A stretch of 64,000 nucleotides of DNA from Chitinophaga jiangningensis (GTDB taxonomy: Bacteria; Bacteroidota; Bacteroidia; Chitinophagales; Chitinophagaceae). Shown here one piece after another: positions 16,958-26,190 of this stretch. The translations under genes and the position numbers were made by a program. The notes beneath the pieces are model-generated. The model did not search any database. It saw nothing but the letters and a program-made list of their open reading frames with translations, and was not told where the DNA came from. Every line of letters begins with the position of its first letter. Positions within the stretch are counted from its first letter, which is position 1. Location: assembly GCF_900142605.1 (NCBI RefSeq), contig NZ_FRBL01000009.1:1-64000 (forward strand), in the 5' to 3' direction.

Positions 16958-17746
16958 ATGACAGCCACCACATTAGAAGAGGTCATTGCTAAGCTGGAAG
17001 ACATCATCAGCCAAACCCACAAAAGCGGGGATCGTAGCGGATATTTTGCCGCCCTGTATTACAAGGTAACCGTAAAAGTAAAAGAAGGTATAGCAGCCGG
17101 CCAGTTTGGGGACGGTGTAAATATTGCGCGGCTGGATGTACAGTTTGCCAATCGATATTTTCAGGCCTACGACAGCTGGCAACAGGGAAAGCCTGTCACC
17201 AAATCCTGGGAGATTGCCTTTACGGCGGCTAACAGGCGCTCCTGTATCATTTTGCAGCATTTGCTGGTAGGTATGAATGCGCATATTAACCTGGATCTCG
17301 GCATTGCTGCCTGCGAGGTATCGGATGGCGACCTGGATAAGCTGCGTGTGGATTACAACAATATTAATCTGATTCTTTCGTCCCTTACCTATGGGGTGAT
17401 CAGTCAGTTGAACCTATTATCTCCCTTTATGTCCATCCTTGGTTTCAGGGGAACTAAGTCCAACTCGATGCTGGTGCAGTTTAGTTTAGGTAATGCCCGG
17501 GATGGTTCCTGGTGCTTTGCAGAAGAGCTGGCGTTACTGCAGGGTGAAAAGTATGAGGAGTTTATTGTAAGGAGAGATGAGGAGATCGCTGAGCTGGGCG
17601 GCAGCCTGGTGAAGAATAGTGGATTTCTGAAGATTGGCGTATGGCTGATACATCTTTTTGAGAATAAGAATGTGCGGTATGTGATTGAAGTGCTCAATGA
17701 CGGGAAGAAGCCGTATAAGAAGGAATTGAAGGGATTTAGGTTGTGA
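16958..17746 (+). CDS. DUF5995-like protein of unknown function
   Basis: A 262-residue, apparently cytosolic protein matching the DUF5995 type as I remember it. It is mostly helical, with a distinctive central segment ILQHLLVGMNAHINLDLGIAA, where His and Asn/Asp suggest a ligand or metal site, and a preceding NRYFQAYDSW. The biochemical role is unknown. It is monocistronic, followed by a strong hairpin, and has an independent upstream region of 225 bp. Confidence 0.7.
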   Translation: MTATTLEEVIAKLEDIISQTHKSGDRSGYFAALYYKVTVKVKEGIAAGQFGDGVNIARLDVQFANRYFQAYDSWQQGKPVTKSWEIAFTAANRRSCIILQHLLVGMNAHINLDLGIAACEVSDGDLDKLRVDYNNINLILSSLTYGVISQLNLLSPFMSILGFRGTKSNSMLVQFSLGNARDGSWCFAEELALLQGEKYEEFIVRRDEEIAELGGSLVKNSGFLKIGVWLIHLFENKNVRYVIEVLNDGKKPYKKELKGFRL

Positions 17747-17755
17747 CTACGATAT

Positions 17756-17790
17756 AAAAAAACGGCCGTATTTATCATACAGCCGTTTTT
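17756..17790. terminator. Bidirectional intrinsic terminator
   Basis: AAAAACGGC...GCCGTTTTT with an inner GTA/TAC pair around a short loop. The A-tract and T-tract on both sides let it work for the plus-strand gene ending at 17746 and the minus-strand gene ending at 17909. Confidence 0.8.
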
Positions 17791-17908
17791 AAAGTCCCCG
17801 AAAGGGCTAATTCTTTTTAATATGCGGAGAGTTCTCTTTAATAATGTTCGGTGATGACCTGATGACTTGTGTATTATCAACTCCCGGTAATTTATCCTTC
17901 TTAAACGC

Positions 17909-18604
17909 TTATTTCTTCAGCGCAGTAATCAACGTACCACCCATATTTTTTCCATCTTTCATCGAAGCAGTTTTCACTGCACCAAAATCCGGCGCAAACC
18001 ATTCCGTAGCGTTTATTTTCATGGGAATTCCTTTTCCCATCATTTTCATTTGAAAATTGAGGTCATAGGTGATTTTAAAGCAGTTCCAGGTACCGGCAGT
18101 TGTGGTAATACTCTCCTGCCCTACTACCTTCCGGTTACTGATCGTATAGCTAATGCCTACCTCCATGCCGCTCATATTTCCCTGGAGTTCAAAGGTACCT
18201 CCCTGTAGCTCCTGGCCTACGTGCATGCCTGCCGGATAGTCCAACAATGCTGCGTTGGAAGTGCCTTCCATCTTCATGTCTTTCATTTGTGGCATAACCG
18301 GCACACTTACTTTCATATCAATGGCAACGCCGTTGCTGCTGCATTTGAAATGTCCGGTGCTGGCGCTCATGGCTTTATTGTTTTTGTCGTAAAAGGTGTT
18401 GGTAAAGTCTGACTCAGTGGTACCACCGGTATTACGGACGGCAGTAACATGATAAACCGTTTTGCCACCGGGCTTGCCATTGGCATCGAGAATGGTCATT
18501 TCCACTTCGGCATTTTCCAACAGGTAATAATATCCTTTACAGTTTTGAGCTACGGCTGATGTAGTGCTGCATAAAGCGATTAAAAAGATGAGTACATTTT
18601 TCAT
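17909..18604 (-). CDS. Exported TapB/DUF3108-like protein
   Basis: A 231-residue protein with an N-terminal signal peptide (MKNVLIFLIALCSTTSAVAQ), expected in the periplasm or outer membrane. The mature part is beta-rich and ends with the pattern WNCFKITYDLNFQ ... TEWFAPDFGAVKT, which I associate with the TapB/DUF3108-like lipocalin-type group found widely in Bacteroidota. No catalytic motif is visible. It stands alone, divergent to the ABC-F gene across a 411-bp AT-rich region. Confidence 0.65.
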   Translation of the reverse strand: MKNVLIFLIALCSTTSAVAQNCKGYYYLLENAEVEMTILDANGKPGGKTVYHVTAVRNTGGTTESDFTNTFYDKNNKAMSASTGHFKCSSNGVAIDMKVSVPVMPQMKDMKMEGTSNAALLDYPAGMHVGQELQGGTFELQGNMSGMEVGISYTISNRKVVGQESITTTAGTWNCFKITYDLNFQMKMMGKGIPMKINATEWFAPDFGAVKTASMKDGKNMGGTLITALKK

Positions 18605-19015
18605 GTAAACAACATTTGGGGTGAATAATCGGATTCCTGATTTTGGGGTTTGTGACTGGTAGAGACCTGCCGAATCGTAGAGGATAAATTTACGTAGATA
18701 CTATGTAAAATCCTGCAATTTCATCTCTATTATTTACTTATTGCTTTCTTCTTTCATTCCCTTTAAAAGACGTAAATAGCCATCACAGGCCCATGCCCAG
18801 GTTCAAACTCATCCTTCAGCCAGTTGGTCAACAGCCAGCGTACTGTGATATGTGAGACCAATTAAACATATAAATAATTAATTTTATTTTTAAATATTTA
18901 TTATTCAAAGTATTACGTTATAAATAGTCAGTGAAAATGATTTTTCTTAACATTTTTGTCTAACAAAAAAGAATTTATAGCATCTTTGTCTTTTGGCAAT
19001 TAAATCGGAAAGCTT
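18605..19015. promoter_or_regulatory. AT-rich 411-bp divergent intergenic region
   Basis: It separates the minus-strand exported protein from the plus-strand ABC-F gene. I find no gene in it. Near the ABC-F start there is a weak promoter-like pair, TTTG at 18955-18958 and CATCTTTG at 18981-18988 (one mismatch to TAnnTTTG). No clear attenuator hairpin or leader peptide is visible. Confidence 0.35.
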
Positions 19016-20602
19016 GTGGGCCTAATAATTAGATCGTTGAGTTACGTTCATCCGGATAATGAAGCGCTGTTTCAGGACCTGAATTTTATCTTAAATGAGG
19101 GTGAAAAGGCAGCCCTGGTTGGCATCAACGGGGCTGGCAAGTCCACATTACTCCGGTTACTCTCCGGGCAGCTGCAATTATCAGCCGGAGAAATCATTCA
19201 TTCAGCGCAACCCTGGTATGTACCGCAGCACCTGGGCGAGTACGATACCTGGTCGGTGGCACGGGTGTTAGGTGTAGATAAAAAATTAGCGGCATTGCAG
19301 GCAATTTTAGGAGGAGATACTGACGTGCAACATTTTACGCAGCTGGACGATGATTGGGATATTGAACATAAAGTAATAATCTTGCTGGAGAAATGGGGAT
19401 TGGGAGATATTCATCAAACCCGGTTGATGGGGAGCCTTAGTGGCGGACAGAAAACCAAAGCATTTCTTGCTGCCATGGACCTGAACAGTCCCAAACTCAT
19501 TCTATTAGACGAACCCTCTAACCACCTGGACCTTAACACCAGAATGAAGCTTTATAGGATGATTCAGGAGAGCAAATCGACCATGCTCATCGTGAGTCAC
19601 GACAGGGCATTACTCAACCTCATGAACAAAACGCTGGAGCTTAGTGAAAAAGGAATAGCAACATTTGGCGGTAATTTCGATTTCTATCAGCAGAAAAAAC
19701 AGGAAAAAGTAGCAGCGCTACGGTCCCGCCTAAACGAGCAAATGAGGGCATTGAAAGAATCCGAGAAAAAAGCCGGGGATATGGCTGGTCTCCGGGCACA
19801 CCAGCAAGCGAGATCGGCGGGTATGAGCGGGTCTATTCCCCGAATCATCGCAGGCGGATTAAAAAACAAAGCGGAGCGCAGTACCGCCAGAATGCTCAGT
19901 GCCCATGATGAGAAGATAGCCCTGCTGCTGCATAATATTGAAGAAACCAAAGCACAGATACAGGAGTACGAAACGCTTAAAATCGATATCAGATCTCCTG
20001 AAATACACCCTGGCGCCTTGCTGATAGACATGAAAGGTATAAACTTTAAGTACGCGGATAAATTGCTGTGGAATAAGCTTGATTTGCAAGTAAGGTCCGG
20101 TGACAGAGTGCAAATCCAGGGCGAGAATGGCAGCGGGAAAACTACCTTGCTTAAAATCATCACGGGAGCGCTGCAACCTTTTGAAGGCACCTATAATAAT
20201 TCCGGTTTTTCCTACTTTCACCTGGATCAAAACTATTCCATGCTTGATCCCAGGCTGACTGTATTCGAACAAATACAAGCATTTAATAAACGCCGGCTCG
20301 ACGAGGATGAATTGCATCAGGTATTAGCATATGCACAGTTCAAGCCAGCTGCCTTTGATAAAAAATGCGACAAACTCAGTGGCGGCGAGCGGATGAAACT
20401 AGCACTCAGCTGCTTGCTGGTAAGTAACCAGGTTCCCGAGGTAATGATCCTGGACGAGCCTACCAACAACCTTGATGTTCTGAGTCTGGAAGTGCTAACT
20501 TTGGCAGTAAAAAGTTACAGCGGCACCTTATTGGTCATTTCTCATGATGATTATTTCATCGACGAAATAGGAATCGATTATAAAATACAATTATGCCACT
20601 AA
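19016..20602 (+). CDS. ABC-F family ATPase (ribosome-protection type)
   Basis: A 528-residue soluble ABC-F protein with two nucleotide-binding domains and no membrane segment. NBD1 has Walker A GINGAGKST (36-44), signature LSGGQKTK and Walker B LILLDEPSNHLD; NBD2 has GENGSGKTT, LSGGERMK and VMILDEPTNNLD. The ~80-residue interdomain linker is charged and helical (QQKKQEKVAALRSRL onwards), as in ABC-F proteins that reach into the ribosomal P/E site; some protect against antibiotics, others tune translation. The start is a GTG. A TetR regulator overlaps its 3' end by 10 bp, suggesting drug-responsive control; resistance is not proven by sequence. Confidence 0.9.
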   Translation: MGLIIRSLSYVHPDNEALFQDLNFILNEGEKAALVGINGAGKSTLLRLLSGQLQLSAGEIIHSAQPWYVPQHLGEYDTWSVARVLGVDKKLAALQAILGGDTDVQHFTQLDDDWDIEHKVIILLEKWGLGDIHQTRLMGSLSGGQKTKAFLAAMDLNSPKLILLDEPSNHLDLNTRMKLYRMIQESKSTMLIVSHDRALLNLMNKTLELSEKGIATFGGNFDFYQQKKQEKVAALRSRLNEQMRALKESEKKAGDMAGLRAHQQARSAGMSGSIPRIIAGGLKNKAERSTARMLSAHDEKIALLLHNIEETKAQIQEYETLKIDIRSPEIHPGALLIDMKGINFKYADKLLWNKLDLQVRSGDRVQIQGENGSGKTTLLKIITGALQPFEGTYNNSGFSYFHLDQNYSMLDPRLTVFEQIQAFNKRRLDEDELHQVLAYAQFKPAAFDKKCDKLSGGERMKLALSCLLVSNQVPEVMILDEPTNNLDVLSLEVLTLAVKSYSGTLLVISHDDYFIDEIGIDYKIQLCH

Positions 20603-21183
20603 AAAATACAGGCACGGAGCAACATATAAAAGAAACCGCGAAACGGATGTTTTTTACGGAAGGTAAACTGCATGCCACTACTCAGGAAATAGCTGATGCG
20701 GCTGGTGTCAACCGAACGGCCTTGCATTACTACTTCCGTTCCCGGGACCTGCTGATTGCGGCCATATTCCAGGAGGCGATGCAGGACTTAAGTCAACGCC
20801 TCAACGAATGCATGACGGCGGATCAACCTTTCAGAGATAAAACTGAAAACATAATAGATGTTTTTCTCCGGCACATGATCGCATTCCCTTACCAGGAAAC
20901 CTTCCTGGTTACAGAGATCAACACACTGGGTAGCAGGTTGATTAACAATATCCAATCCGATCCGGTAAAATCCTACTTACTGGAAGCTGAGACGGAAATG
21001 GGTAAAGGCAGTATTCCCCCAATGAAGCCTGTTCATTTTTTAATGAATCTGTTTTCGTTGCTATCGTATCCCTTGATTATGGCGCCTATATACAAGAAGT
21101 TGTTTAAGGTGAATGGTAAGGAGTTTAAGGAACTAATGGAGGAAAGAAAAGGTGTGATTATGGGAATGATGTTTAAGGAATAA
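20593..21183 (+). CDS. TetR-family transcriptional regulator
   Basis: A 196-residue TetR/AcrR regulator. The N-terminal helix-turn-helix is clear (TTQEIADAAGVNRTALHYYFRSRDLLIAAIF); the C-terminal ligand domain is divergent. Its ATG overlaps the last 10 bp of the ABC-F gene, so translation is probably coupled. The most likely target is the promoter of that operon. Confidence 0.88.
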   Translation: MPLKNTGTEQHIKETAKRMFFTEGKLHATTQEIADAAGVNRTALHYYFRSRDLLIAAIFQEAMQDLSQRLNECMTADQPFRDKTENIIDVFLRHMIAFPYQETFLVTEINTLGSRLINNIQSDPVKSYLLEAETEMGKGSIPPMKPVHFLMNLFSLLSYPLIMAPIYKKLFKVNGKEFKELMEERKGVIMGMMFKE

Positions 21184-21370
21184 CGCACCTTTCCCTCAGC
21201 TCCACGAATGCCAGTCAACATATATACTTCCCGGAGCAATTGATATTATCACTTAGCAGCAACTTACCATCACGCACTTTAGCTGCCAACCAAGCTTGTT
21301 CCCATATCCCAACCTGAATAGTTATATAACCTTATTATTAGTAATAAAGTCGCTGCAATCCGGCGCATAA

Positions 21371-21422
21371 AAAGTAGCAACAAAGCCACAAAGTACTTCA
21401 CGTACTTCGTGGCTTTGTTGCT
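21371..21422 (-). terminator. Long hairpin terminator of the RRM gene
   Basis: AGCAACAAAGCCAC (21376-21389) pairs perfectly with GTGGCTTTGTTGCT (21409-21422), extended inward by AAGTAC/GTACTT past one mismatch, around a 5-base loop. On the minus strand it is followed by ACTTTTTATG. It lies 45 bp after the stop of the RRM gene. At about 20 bp the stem is unusually long. Confidence 0.85.
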
Positions 21423-21466
21423 CTCTTTACAGGTAAAGAAAACAGACGTTTTAAAACATCCGGCTA

Positions 21467-21775
21467 TTAATATCTGGGTCTAAATCCGGGTCTTGGACCG
21501 GATCTGGAAAAACGATTATTTTCCGGTCTTTCGGGTTTTGGACGAGCCTCGTATACTACGATTGCCTGGCCGGCAAATTCTGAATTATTCAATTCCTTAA
21601 TTGCCTGTAATGCATTGGAATCGTCTGGCATTTCAACAAATGCAAAGCCTTTAGAACGGCCACTGTACTTATCGTAAGCCACATTAATACTATATACAAC
21701 TCCAAATGGGTCAAATAAAGACCAGATTTCATCTTCAGTTGTTCTTTCACCTATATTACCTACAAAAATATTCAC
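21467..21775 (-). CDS. RRM-domain RNA-binding protein
   Basis: A 102-residue single-RRM protein. RNP2 is IFVGNI (residues 3-8) and RNP1 is KGFAFVEM (43-50), followed by a short Arg/Pro/Gly-rich tail (RSGPRPGFRPRY). It matches the small RNA-binding proteins of Bacteroidota and cyanobacteria that act as post-transcriptional regulators. The start is GTG at 21775, supported because the RRM begins at once (MNIFVGNI). Its own gene has a long leader region and a very stable terminator. Confidence 0.93.
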   Translation of the reverse strand: MNIFVGNIGERTTEDEIWSLFDPFGVVYSINVAYDKYSGRSKGFAFVEMPDDSNALQAIKELNNSEFAGQAIVVYEARPKPERPENNRFSRSGPRPGFRPRY

Positions 21776-22131
21776 AAATAAAACTTTAATTAAAATTACA
21801 TACTACTCAAATACAAAAATTCAGTAAGAAACAAGCAGCCTAAACTACATCAGAAGAAGCCCCCTGTAACCATCCTAAAGGTAGAGTAATAAATTGGGTA
21901 TTGCAGGATTAATTTATGGCAATATAACAAACACGTAAACGGATATACTCCTTTAGCCGGTCCCGTATGTATCCAGGAGGTAAATTTGTTATAATATCTG
22001 AGTAAGTTACGCTCAAAAGTGAGGGTCTTTGTGGGGTCATAAATTATTGGAAGGAAGAATGATATAACGGGAATTTGGCACTCCCCTAAAATAAAATAGG
22101 TTGTAGTCAAAAGACTTACAACCTATTTTCG
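21776..22131. other. AT-rich leader/intergenic region upstream of the RRM gene
   Basis: About 350 bp between the RRM gene and the tRNA. Reading frames across it overlap neighbouring RNA or have no family resemblance. No promoter box of the exact TAnnTTTG type was found on the minus strand near the gene. Confidence 0.4.
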
Positions 22132-22215
22132 TGCCCAGAACTGGATTCGAACCAGCACACCCTTGCGAGCGCTGCGACCTGAACACAGTGCGTCTACCAA
22201 TTTCGCCATCTGGGC
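22132..22215 (-). tRNA. tRNA-Leu (anticodon CAG)
   Basis: The minus strand folds as a class II tRNA. Acceptor GCCCAGA pairs with TCTGGGC, discriminator A. The D-arm contains AATTGGTAGACGC. The anticodon stem CTGTG/CGCAG holds loop TTCAGGT with anticodon CAG. There is a long variable arm as expected for Leu, and T-arm CTGGTTCGAATCCAG. The 3' CCA is not encoded. The gene is 84 bases long. Confidence 0.95.
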
Positions 22216-22333
22216 AACTCTGATATTGTGTTTCAGGGTTGCAAAGATACACATTCATTTCAAATCTCCAAATCTTTCTAAAATAAAATATCAGCCACCA
22301 TGTTCATAGTGGCTGATATTGAGCAGTTAGTGA

Positions 22334-22831
22334 TTAATGTTCCCAGAAATGAGGCGGCTCAATTCCCAGTGCACGCAGGTATACATACCCCTGGCCGCGA
22401 TGATGAATCTCATTGTCTATAAAGTAAAACAGAATAGAACGAACAGGACCTTCGTAGAAACCCCAGGAATTTTCCACTTCATTGAAACGTGCTTCCGTCA
22501 ATGCCGGCCATTCCTTGTTGATCTTCTCTGTTACGGAATCCCAATATGCCAGCAGCTTTTCTTTGGTATTAACATCCTTTTGCGAAGCTTCCAACTCTTC
22601 CCAGGTAGACCACCTGCCATAAGCCAGGCCATCCACACCGGTAGCAATGCCCCCTACTTCCAATGCCAACGCACTGAACGGACGCATGCCGCCAATGGAA
22701 AACTCAAATAAGTCCTTCTCAGGGAACGCTTCTATCACACGACGGGTTAATCCACGATGACCTTGCCAGTACTTTAATAGCTCTTCAGGGGTAATAATAG
22801 GACGGGTTGCGTTCATAGTTGCTGTAGACAT
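22334..22831 (-). CDS. DinB-family protein
   Basis: A 165-residue four-helix-bundle protein of the DinB/YfiT-like superfamily, often metal-binding thiol transferases or stress proteins. Three candidate metal histidines fit the fold: one near HRGLTR in helix 1, and the pair in NEIHHRGQGYVYLRALG, the most conserved DinB signature; GIEPPHFWEH closes the protein. There is no signal peptide. It is monocistronic, 118 bp from tRNA-Leu. Function in this organism is unknown. Confidence 0.85.
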   Translation of the reverse strand: MSTATMNATRPIITPEELLKYWQGHRGLTRRVIEAFPEKDLFEFSIGGMRPFSALALEVGGIATGVDGLAYGRWSTWEELEASQKDVNTKEKLLAYWDSVTEKINKEWPALTEARFNEVENSWGFYEGPVRSILFYFIDNEIHHRGQGYVYLRALGIEPPHFWEH

Positions 22832-22941
22832 AATCTTAAGGTTTTAATCGGTTTGTAATGATAACAATACAAAATTGCCAGCGGGGTGTGACAACAGTAT
22901 GTCAGCAGCAAAAAATAAATCTTAAAAAAATTTCCGGGAAT

Positions 22942-23346
22942 CTAATAATTCCAGATAAAGGAGAAAGCAACAATACTGAAAGAAGAGGCCCCTTTGGCCA
23001 CAATAAAGAGATCATGCACACCCTCAGCGTGCTTTAAATTACCTACCAGCTTCAATGCATAAGTGGTATCACCGGTATAGGGTACCTCCAGGGTCCCTAT
23101 GATTTTACCTTTGGGCTTGTCGATCCGGAACTCCAGCTTGGAGCCCTTGTCCTTCGACGTTTTATTTACCTCCACTTTAAACCCTATCTCTCCCAAACTT
23201 AAATTTACCTGGCTAAACCCTAAATAACTACCGTTCTGCATCCTGAACTCTGTTTCAAACTTTTTTGCAGATGGCGCTGCCGGGACCGCCTGGCCACAAA
23301 CAGTCAACGCCTTCAAAGCAAAAATCAAAAACAGGATCAATCTCAT
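22942..23346 (-). CDS. Small exported protein with CBM6-like fold
   Basis: A 134-residue protein with a signal peptide (MRLILFLIFALKALTVCG). The rest is beta-rich and ends with GVHDLFIVAKGASSFSIVAFSF, very like the C-terminal strands of carbohydrate-binding modules of family 6 (HDLYLVFKG). No enzyme domain is attached. Upstream in-frame ATG at 23370 gives a longer N-terminus, but the start at 23346 gives a better signal peptide. It may bind a glycan or be a domain relic; confidence in the fold is moderate. Confidence 0.6.
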   Translation of the reverse strand: MRLILFLIFALKALTVCGQAVPAAPSAKKFETEFRMQNGSYLGFSQVNLSLGEIGFKVEVNKTSKDKGSKLEFRIDKPKGKIIGTLEVPYTGDTTYALKLVGNLKHAEGVHDLFIVAKGASSFSIVAFSFIWNY

Positions 23347-23514
23347 AAAGATATAGGATAATAACCGCACCGCTTCACACCAACAGCATCCGTTAAGAGT
23401 GAAACTAATGAATAAACGTCATAAAATTAACGAATTACGGGTAAATATATCAAAATAATAACATGCAATCAAGTAAAAGGAAAAATAGTACATTTGCCCT
23501 AATCAAAATTTAGC

Positions 23515-24126
23515 ATGACCACAAAGGAGAAAATACTGGCCGCAGCACTGAAATTATATAACGAGCAAGGCACCGATGCCATCACTATCCGCCACATCGC
23601 CAAAGAAATAAATATCAGTCACGGCAACCTCCAATACCATTACAAAAACACGGAAGAAATTATCCTGGCCCTTTTTAACCAGCTCGCCGCCGCCATGGAC
23701 GACGCAATGGCCAAAGCTGAGGCAGTAACCGTTCCCAGCTTTCGGCAATTCCTGCACGACACAGAAGCATTCTTCGATATCGCCTATCATTACCGCTTTA
23801 TTTTCCTCCACTTCGTTGCTATCATCCAGAAAGTACCGGAAATCAAAACCCGGTACAACAACATGGATGCTCTAAGAGAGATCCAGTTCAACCGCATATT
23901 CAAAGCCTACCGCAACCTCGGTATTTTCCGGAATGATATCCCCGAGCAGGTCTGGAAAGACCTGATCCCGCAAATCTATATTTATGCGGACTTCTGGCTG
24001 GCACACAACGAGATCAAAACAGGCCTTAAAGGCAAAAAAGCAATCAAACATTACGTTAACATCAGTACCAGCTTATTCTACCCCTACCTTACCCCAAAAG
24101 GCATTGCCAGCATGGAGTCAGAATGA
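23515..24126 (+). CDS. TetR-family transcriptional regulator
   Basis: A 203-residue TetR/AcrR regulator with the usual DNA-binding helices (TIRHIAKEINISHGNLQYHYKNTEEIILALF) and a ligand-binding C-terminal domain that matches the Bacteroidota-type TetR members with TetR_C-like helices. The closest downstream genes are the baeRF/universal stress pair 91 bp away, but a functional link is not shown. Confidence 0.9.
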   Translation: MTTKEKILAAALKLYNEQGTDAITIRHIAKEINISHGNLQYHYKNTEEIILALFNQLAAAMDDAMAKAEAVTVPSFRQFLHDTEAFFDIAYHYRFIFLHFVAIIQKVPEIKTRYNNMDALREIQFNRIFKAYRNLGIFRNDIPEQVWKDLIPQIYIYADFWLAHNEIKTGLKGKKAIKHYVNISTSLFYPYLTPKGIASMESE

Positions 24127-24217
24127 CATGATAATTATCAGCGTGTGTCATGATGCTGCTCATTTTTGGTGAACTTTACAGCCACTAGCTTTGTTAAACC
24201 ACCAAAAGCGAAATTCT

Positions 24218-25291
24218 ATGCAAGAACAAGATGTATTACAATTAAGTCAACTTCGCGGAGAACCAGCAGTAACAGTCCTTGTTTCTACCCACCGTACCCA
24301 TCCGGACAATAAGCGCGATAGTATCAATCTCAAAAACCTGGTCAGCACGGCTGAAAAACAGCTGCTTGACCTGTATGATAAACGCACCGTGTGGCCCATC
24401 CTGGAAAAAATCAAAGAACTGGAAACAGGCATCAACCATCAGTACAATCTGGATAGCCTCGTTATCTATGCTTCCGAAAATTTTGGAAGAATCTATAACC
24501 TCCCGGTTCCTACCACCGATAGGATCATTATTGGAAAACGATTTGAAATCAGGCCACTGCTCAAAGCATTGCAGCAGGCCACCCATTATTACGCCATTAC
24601 CGTAAGTCGCCATAAAATCCGACTCCTGGAAGCTGACAACGATTCACTGATCCGTGAAGTACACAACGAAGATTTTCCGTTCGAAAATACCACCTACTTC
24701 ACTACCGATCCGATGAAACTGCAGCAGGACTCCGTTACCGATGACCTGATCAAGGAATTCTTTAACGTGGCCGATAAACGCTTCAAAAAATATTACAACG
24801 AAAATCCATTACCGGTCATCCTGCTGGGAGATGTAAAAATGCTCTCCTACTACCAGGACCAAATGGATATCAAAGGCATCGTAACTGGCACCATCCACGG
24901 CGGCTATGATGATACAGTGGATCATGAAATCCCCCGAATCGTAAGCCCCGTGCTCAAGGAATTACAGGCTAAAAAACAGGAAGATGCCAGGGAAGCCATT
25001 AATGTGGCTCAGTCCCAGCAACGCCTGCTCACCGACCTGTCCGATATTTATCGTGCAGCCGTTGACGGTAGCGCGGATACCTTATACGTGGAAAGCAATT
25101 TCTTCCGCCCGGGTACCATCCATGATGGCAGTATTACCCTCCACCCGGATGAAAATGATAACAAGGACCTCTCCTACGACGTACTACTCCCTATCGTAGA
25201 GACTGTACTTCAGAAAAGCGGAAAGGTTATCTTTGTAGACGAAGGCCTGCTAAATGATTATCAGGGAATAGCCCTGGTTACCAGATATTAA
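24218..25291 (+). CDS. baeRF-like (bacterial archaeo-eukaryotic release factor family) protein
   Basis: A 357-residue protein whose N-terminal part (EPAVTVLVSTHRTHPDNKRDSI) resembles the bacterial eRF1-like (baeRF) domains, thought to act on stalled ribosomes or ribosome-associated stress. The C-terminal part ends with a strand-rich fold (KVIFVDEGLLNDYQGIALVTRY) typical of the eRF1 domain-3-like region. The ATG at 24218 is preferred over the upstream extension. It is followed by a universal stress protein gene 89 bp downstream on the same strand, consistent with a stress role. The specific mechanism is inferred from family only. Confidence 0.72.
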   Translation: MQEQDVLQLSQLRGEPAVTVLVSTHRTHPDNKRDSINLKNLVSTAEKQLLDLYDKRTVWPILEKIKELETGINHQYNLDSLVIYASENFGRIYNLPVPTTDRIIIGKRFEIRPLLKALQQATHYYAITVSRHKIRLLEADNDSLIREVHNEDFPFENTTYFTTDPMKLQQDSVTDDLIKEFFNVADKRFKKYYNENPLPVILLGDVKMLSYYQDQMDIKGIVTGTIHGGYDDTVDHEIPRIVSPVLKELQAKKQEDAREAINVAQSQQRLLTDLSDIYRAAVDGSADTLYVESNFFRPGTIHDGSITLHPDENDNKDLSYDVLLPIVETVLQKSGKVIFVDEGLLNDYQGIALVTRY

Positions 25292-25380
25292 AACTGCAAA
25301 TCGTTTCATCTGTTGTGACCCCTCAGCGCCTGCAATTCACACTGCAGGCGCTGACTATTTCTGAAATCCATGCTTATTTT

Positions 25381-26190
25381 ATGAAAATACTCGTCCCTAC
25401 AGATTTTTCCGAAACGTCTATAAATGCCGTGAAATATGCCATCCAGCTTACTTCACAGCATACTAAGGCAGAAATAATTCTATATCATTCTTACAGCATC
25501 CTGCACCTGTCGGGAGTACCCATGCCCATTCTTCCGGAAGACAGACCCGCCTTCCGTAAACGTATTTTTGAAGAGCTCTCTAAAATCAGAGACCAGTTTG
25601 CCGCACTCACTCCGGCCACCACCACCGTTAGCTGCGAGGCAGATGAACTGCCCCTCACAGAAGGCATGCAGGAGATTATCGATGTAAGGAGTATTAACCT
25701 GGTGATCATGGGCATCACGGGTAAAAGCGGCATTCAAAAAGCATTCATCGGCAGCAATACGCTTGCCGCCACAGAAAAAATTAATGTCCCCATCATCATC
25801 GTTCCGGAAACAGCAAGTTATACGCCATTGAAAAATGTAGTGTTTGCCTATAACCGCCGTCAGCCGCTGCTGAGTCGCCAAAGCAACGCTATTGAGGACT
25901 TTACCGCCAAAGTAAACGCTCATCTTGACGTGCTGTACATCGGAGAAGAACAACATCTCAACGCGGCAAAACAAGACATCCAGAAGTTATTACACATCAA
26001 CGATATCTCTTACCATACCGTAAAACACAACGATACCGCCAAAGATATTCTCGCATTTGCAGACGCTAACAACGCAGACCTGTTGCTGGCATTGCCTGGC
26101 AAATATGGCTTTCTGCAGGACCTCTTCCATAAAAGTATCACCAAACAGCTGGCTTACAAAACTAAGGTCCCGCTGATGGTTATCAGCTAA
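25381..26190 (+). CDS. Tandem universal stress protein (UspA-like)
   Basis: A 269-residue protein with two UspA-type domains. Domain 1 (1-~140) starts MKILVPTDFSETSINAVKYA and has the ATP-binding-type loop GITGKSGIQKAFIGSNT before a beta strand VPIIIVP; domain 2 is more divergent (ALPGKYGFLQDLFHKSITKQ, then VPLMVIS) and lacks a clean GxxGxGxxxxGS/T. The ATG at 25381 begins exactly at the domain. It ends 4 bp inside the last gene of the eCIS operon, so the two converge with overlapping stops and no terminator between them. Confidence 0.9.
   Translation: MKILVPTDFSETSINAVKYAIQLTSQHTKAEIILYHSYSILHLSGVPMPILPEDRPAFRKRIFEELSKIRDQFAALTPATTTVSCEADELPLTEGMQEIIDVRSINLVIMGITGKSGIQKAFIGSNTLAATEKINVPIIIVPETASYTPLKNVVFAYNRRQPLLSRQSNAIEDFTAKVNAHLDVLYIGEEQHLNAAKQDIQKLLHINDISYHTVKHNDTAKDILAFADANNADLLLALPGKYGFLQDLFHKSITKQLAYKTKVPLMVIS

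Noticed and set aside
21850..22110. 86-codon minus-strand frame
   Set aside because: AT-rich, no family resemblance, in the leader of the RRM gene.
22037..22258. 73-codon minus-strand frame
   Set aside because: It overlaps tRNA-Leu and its peptide is simply the tRNA read as codons.
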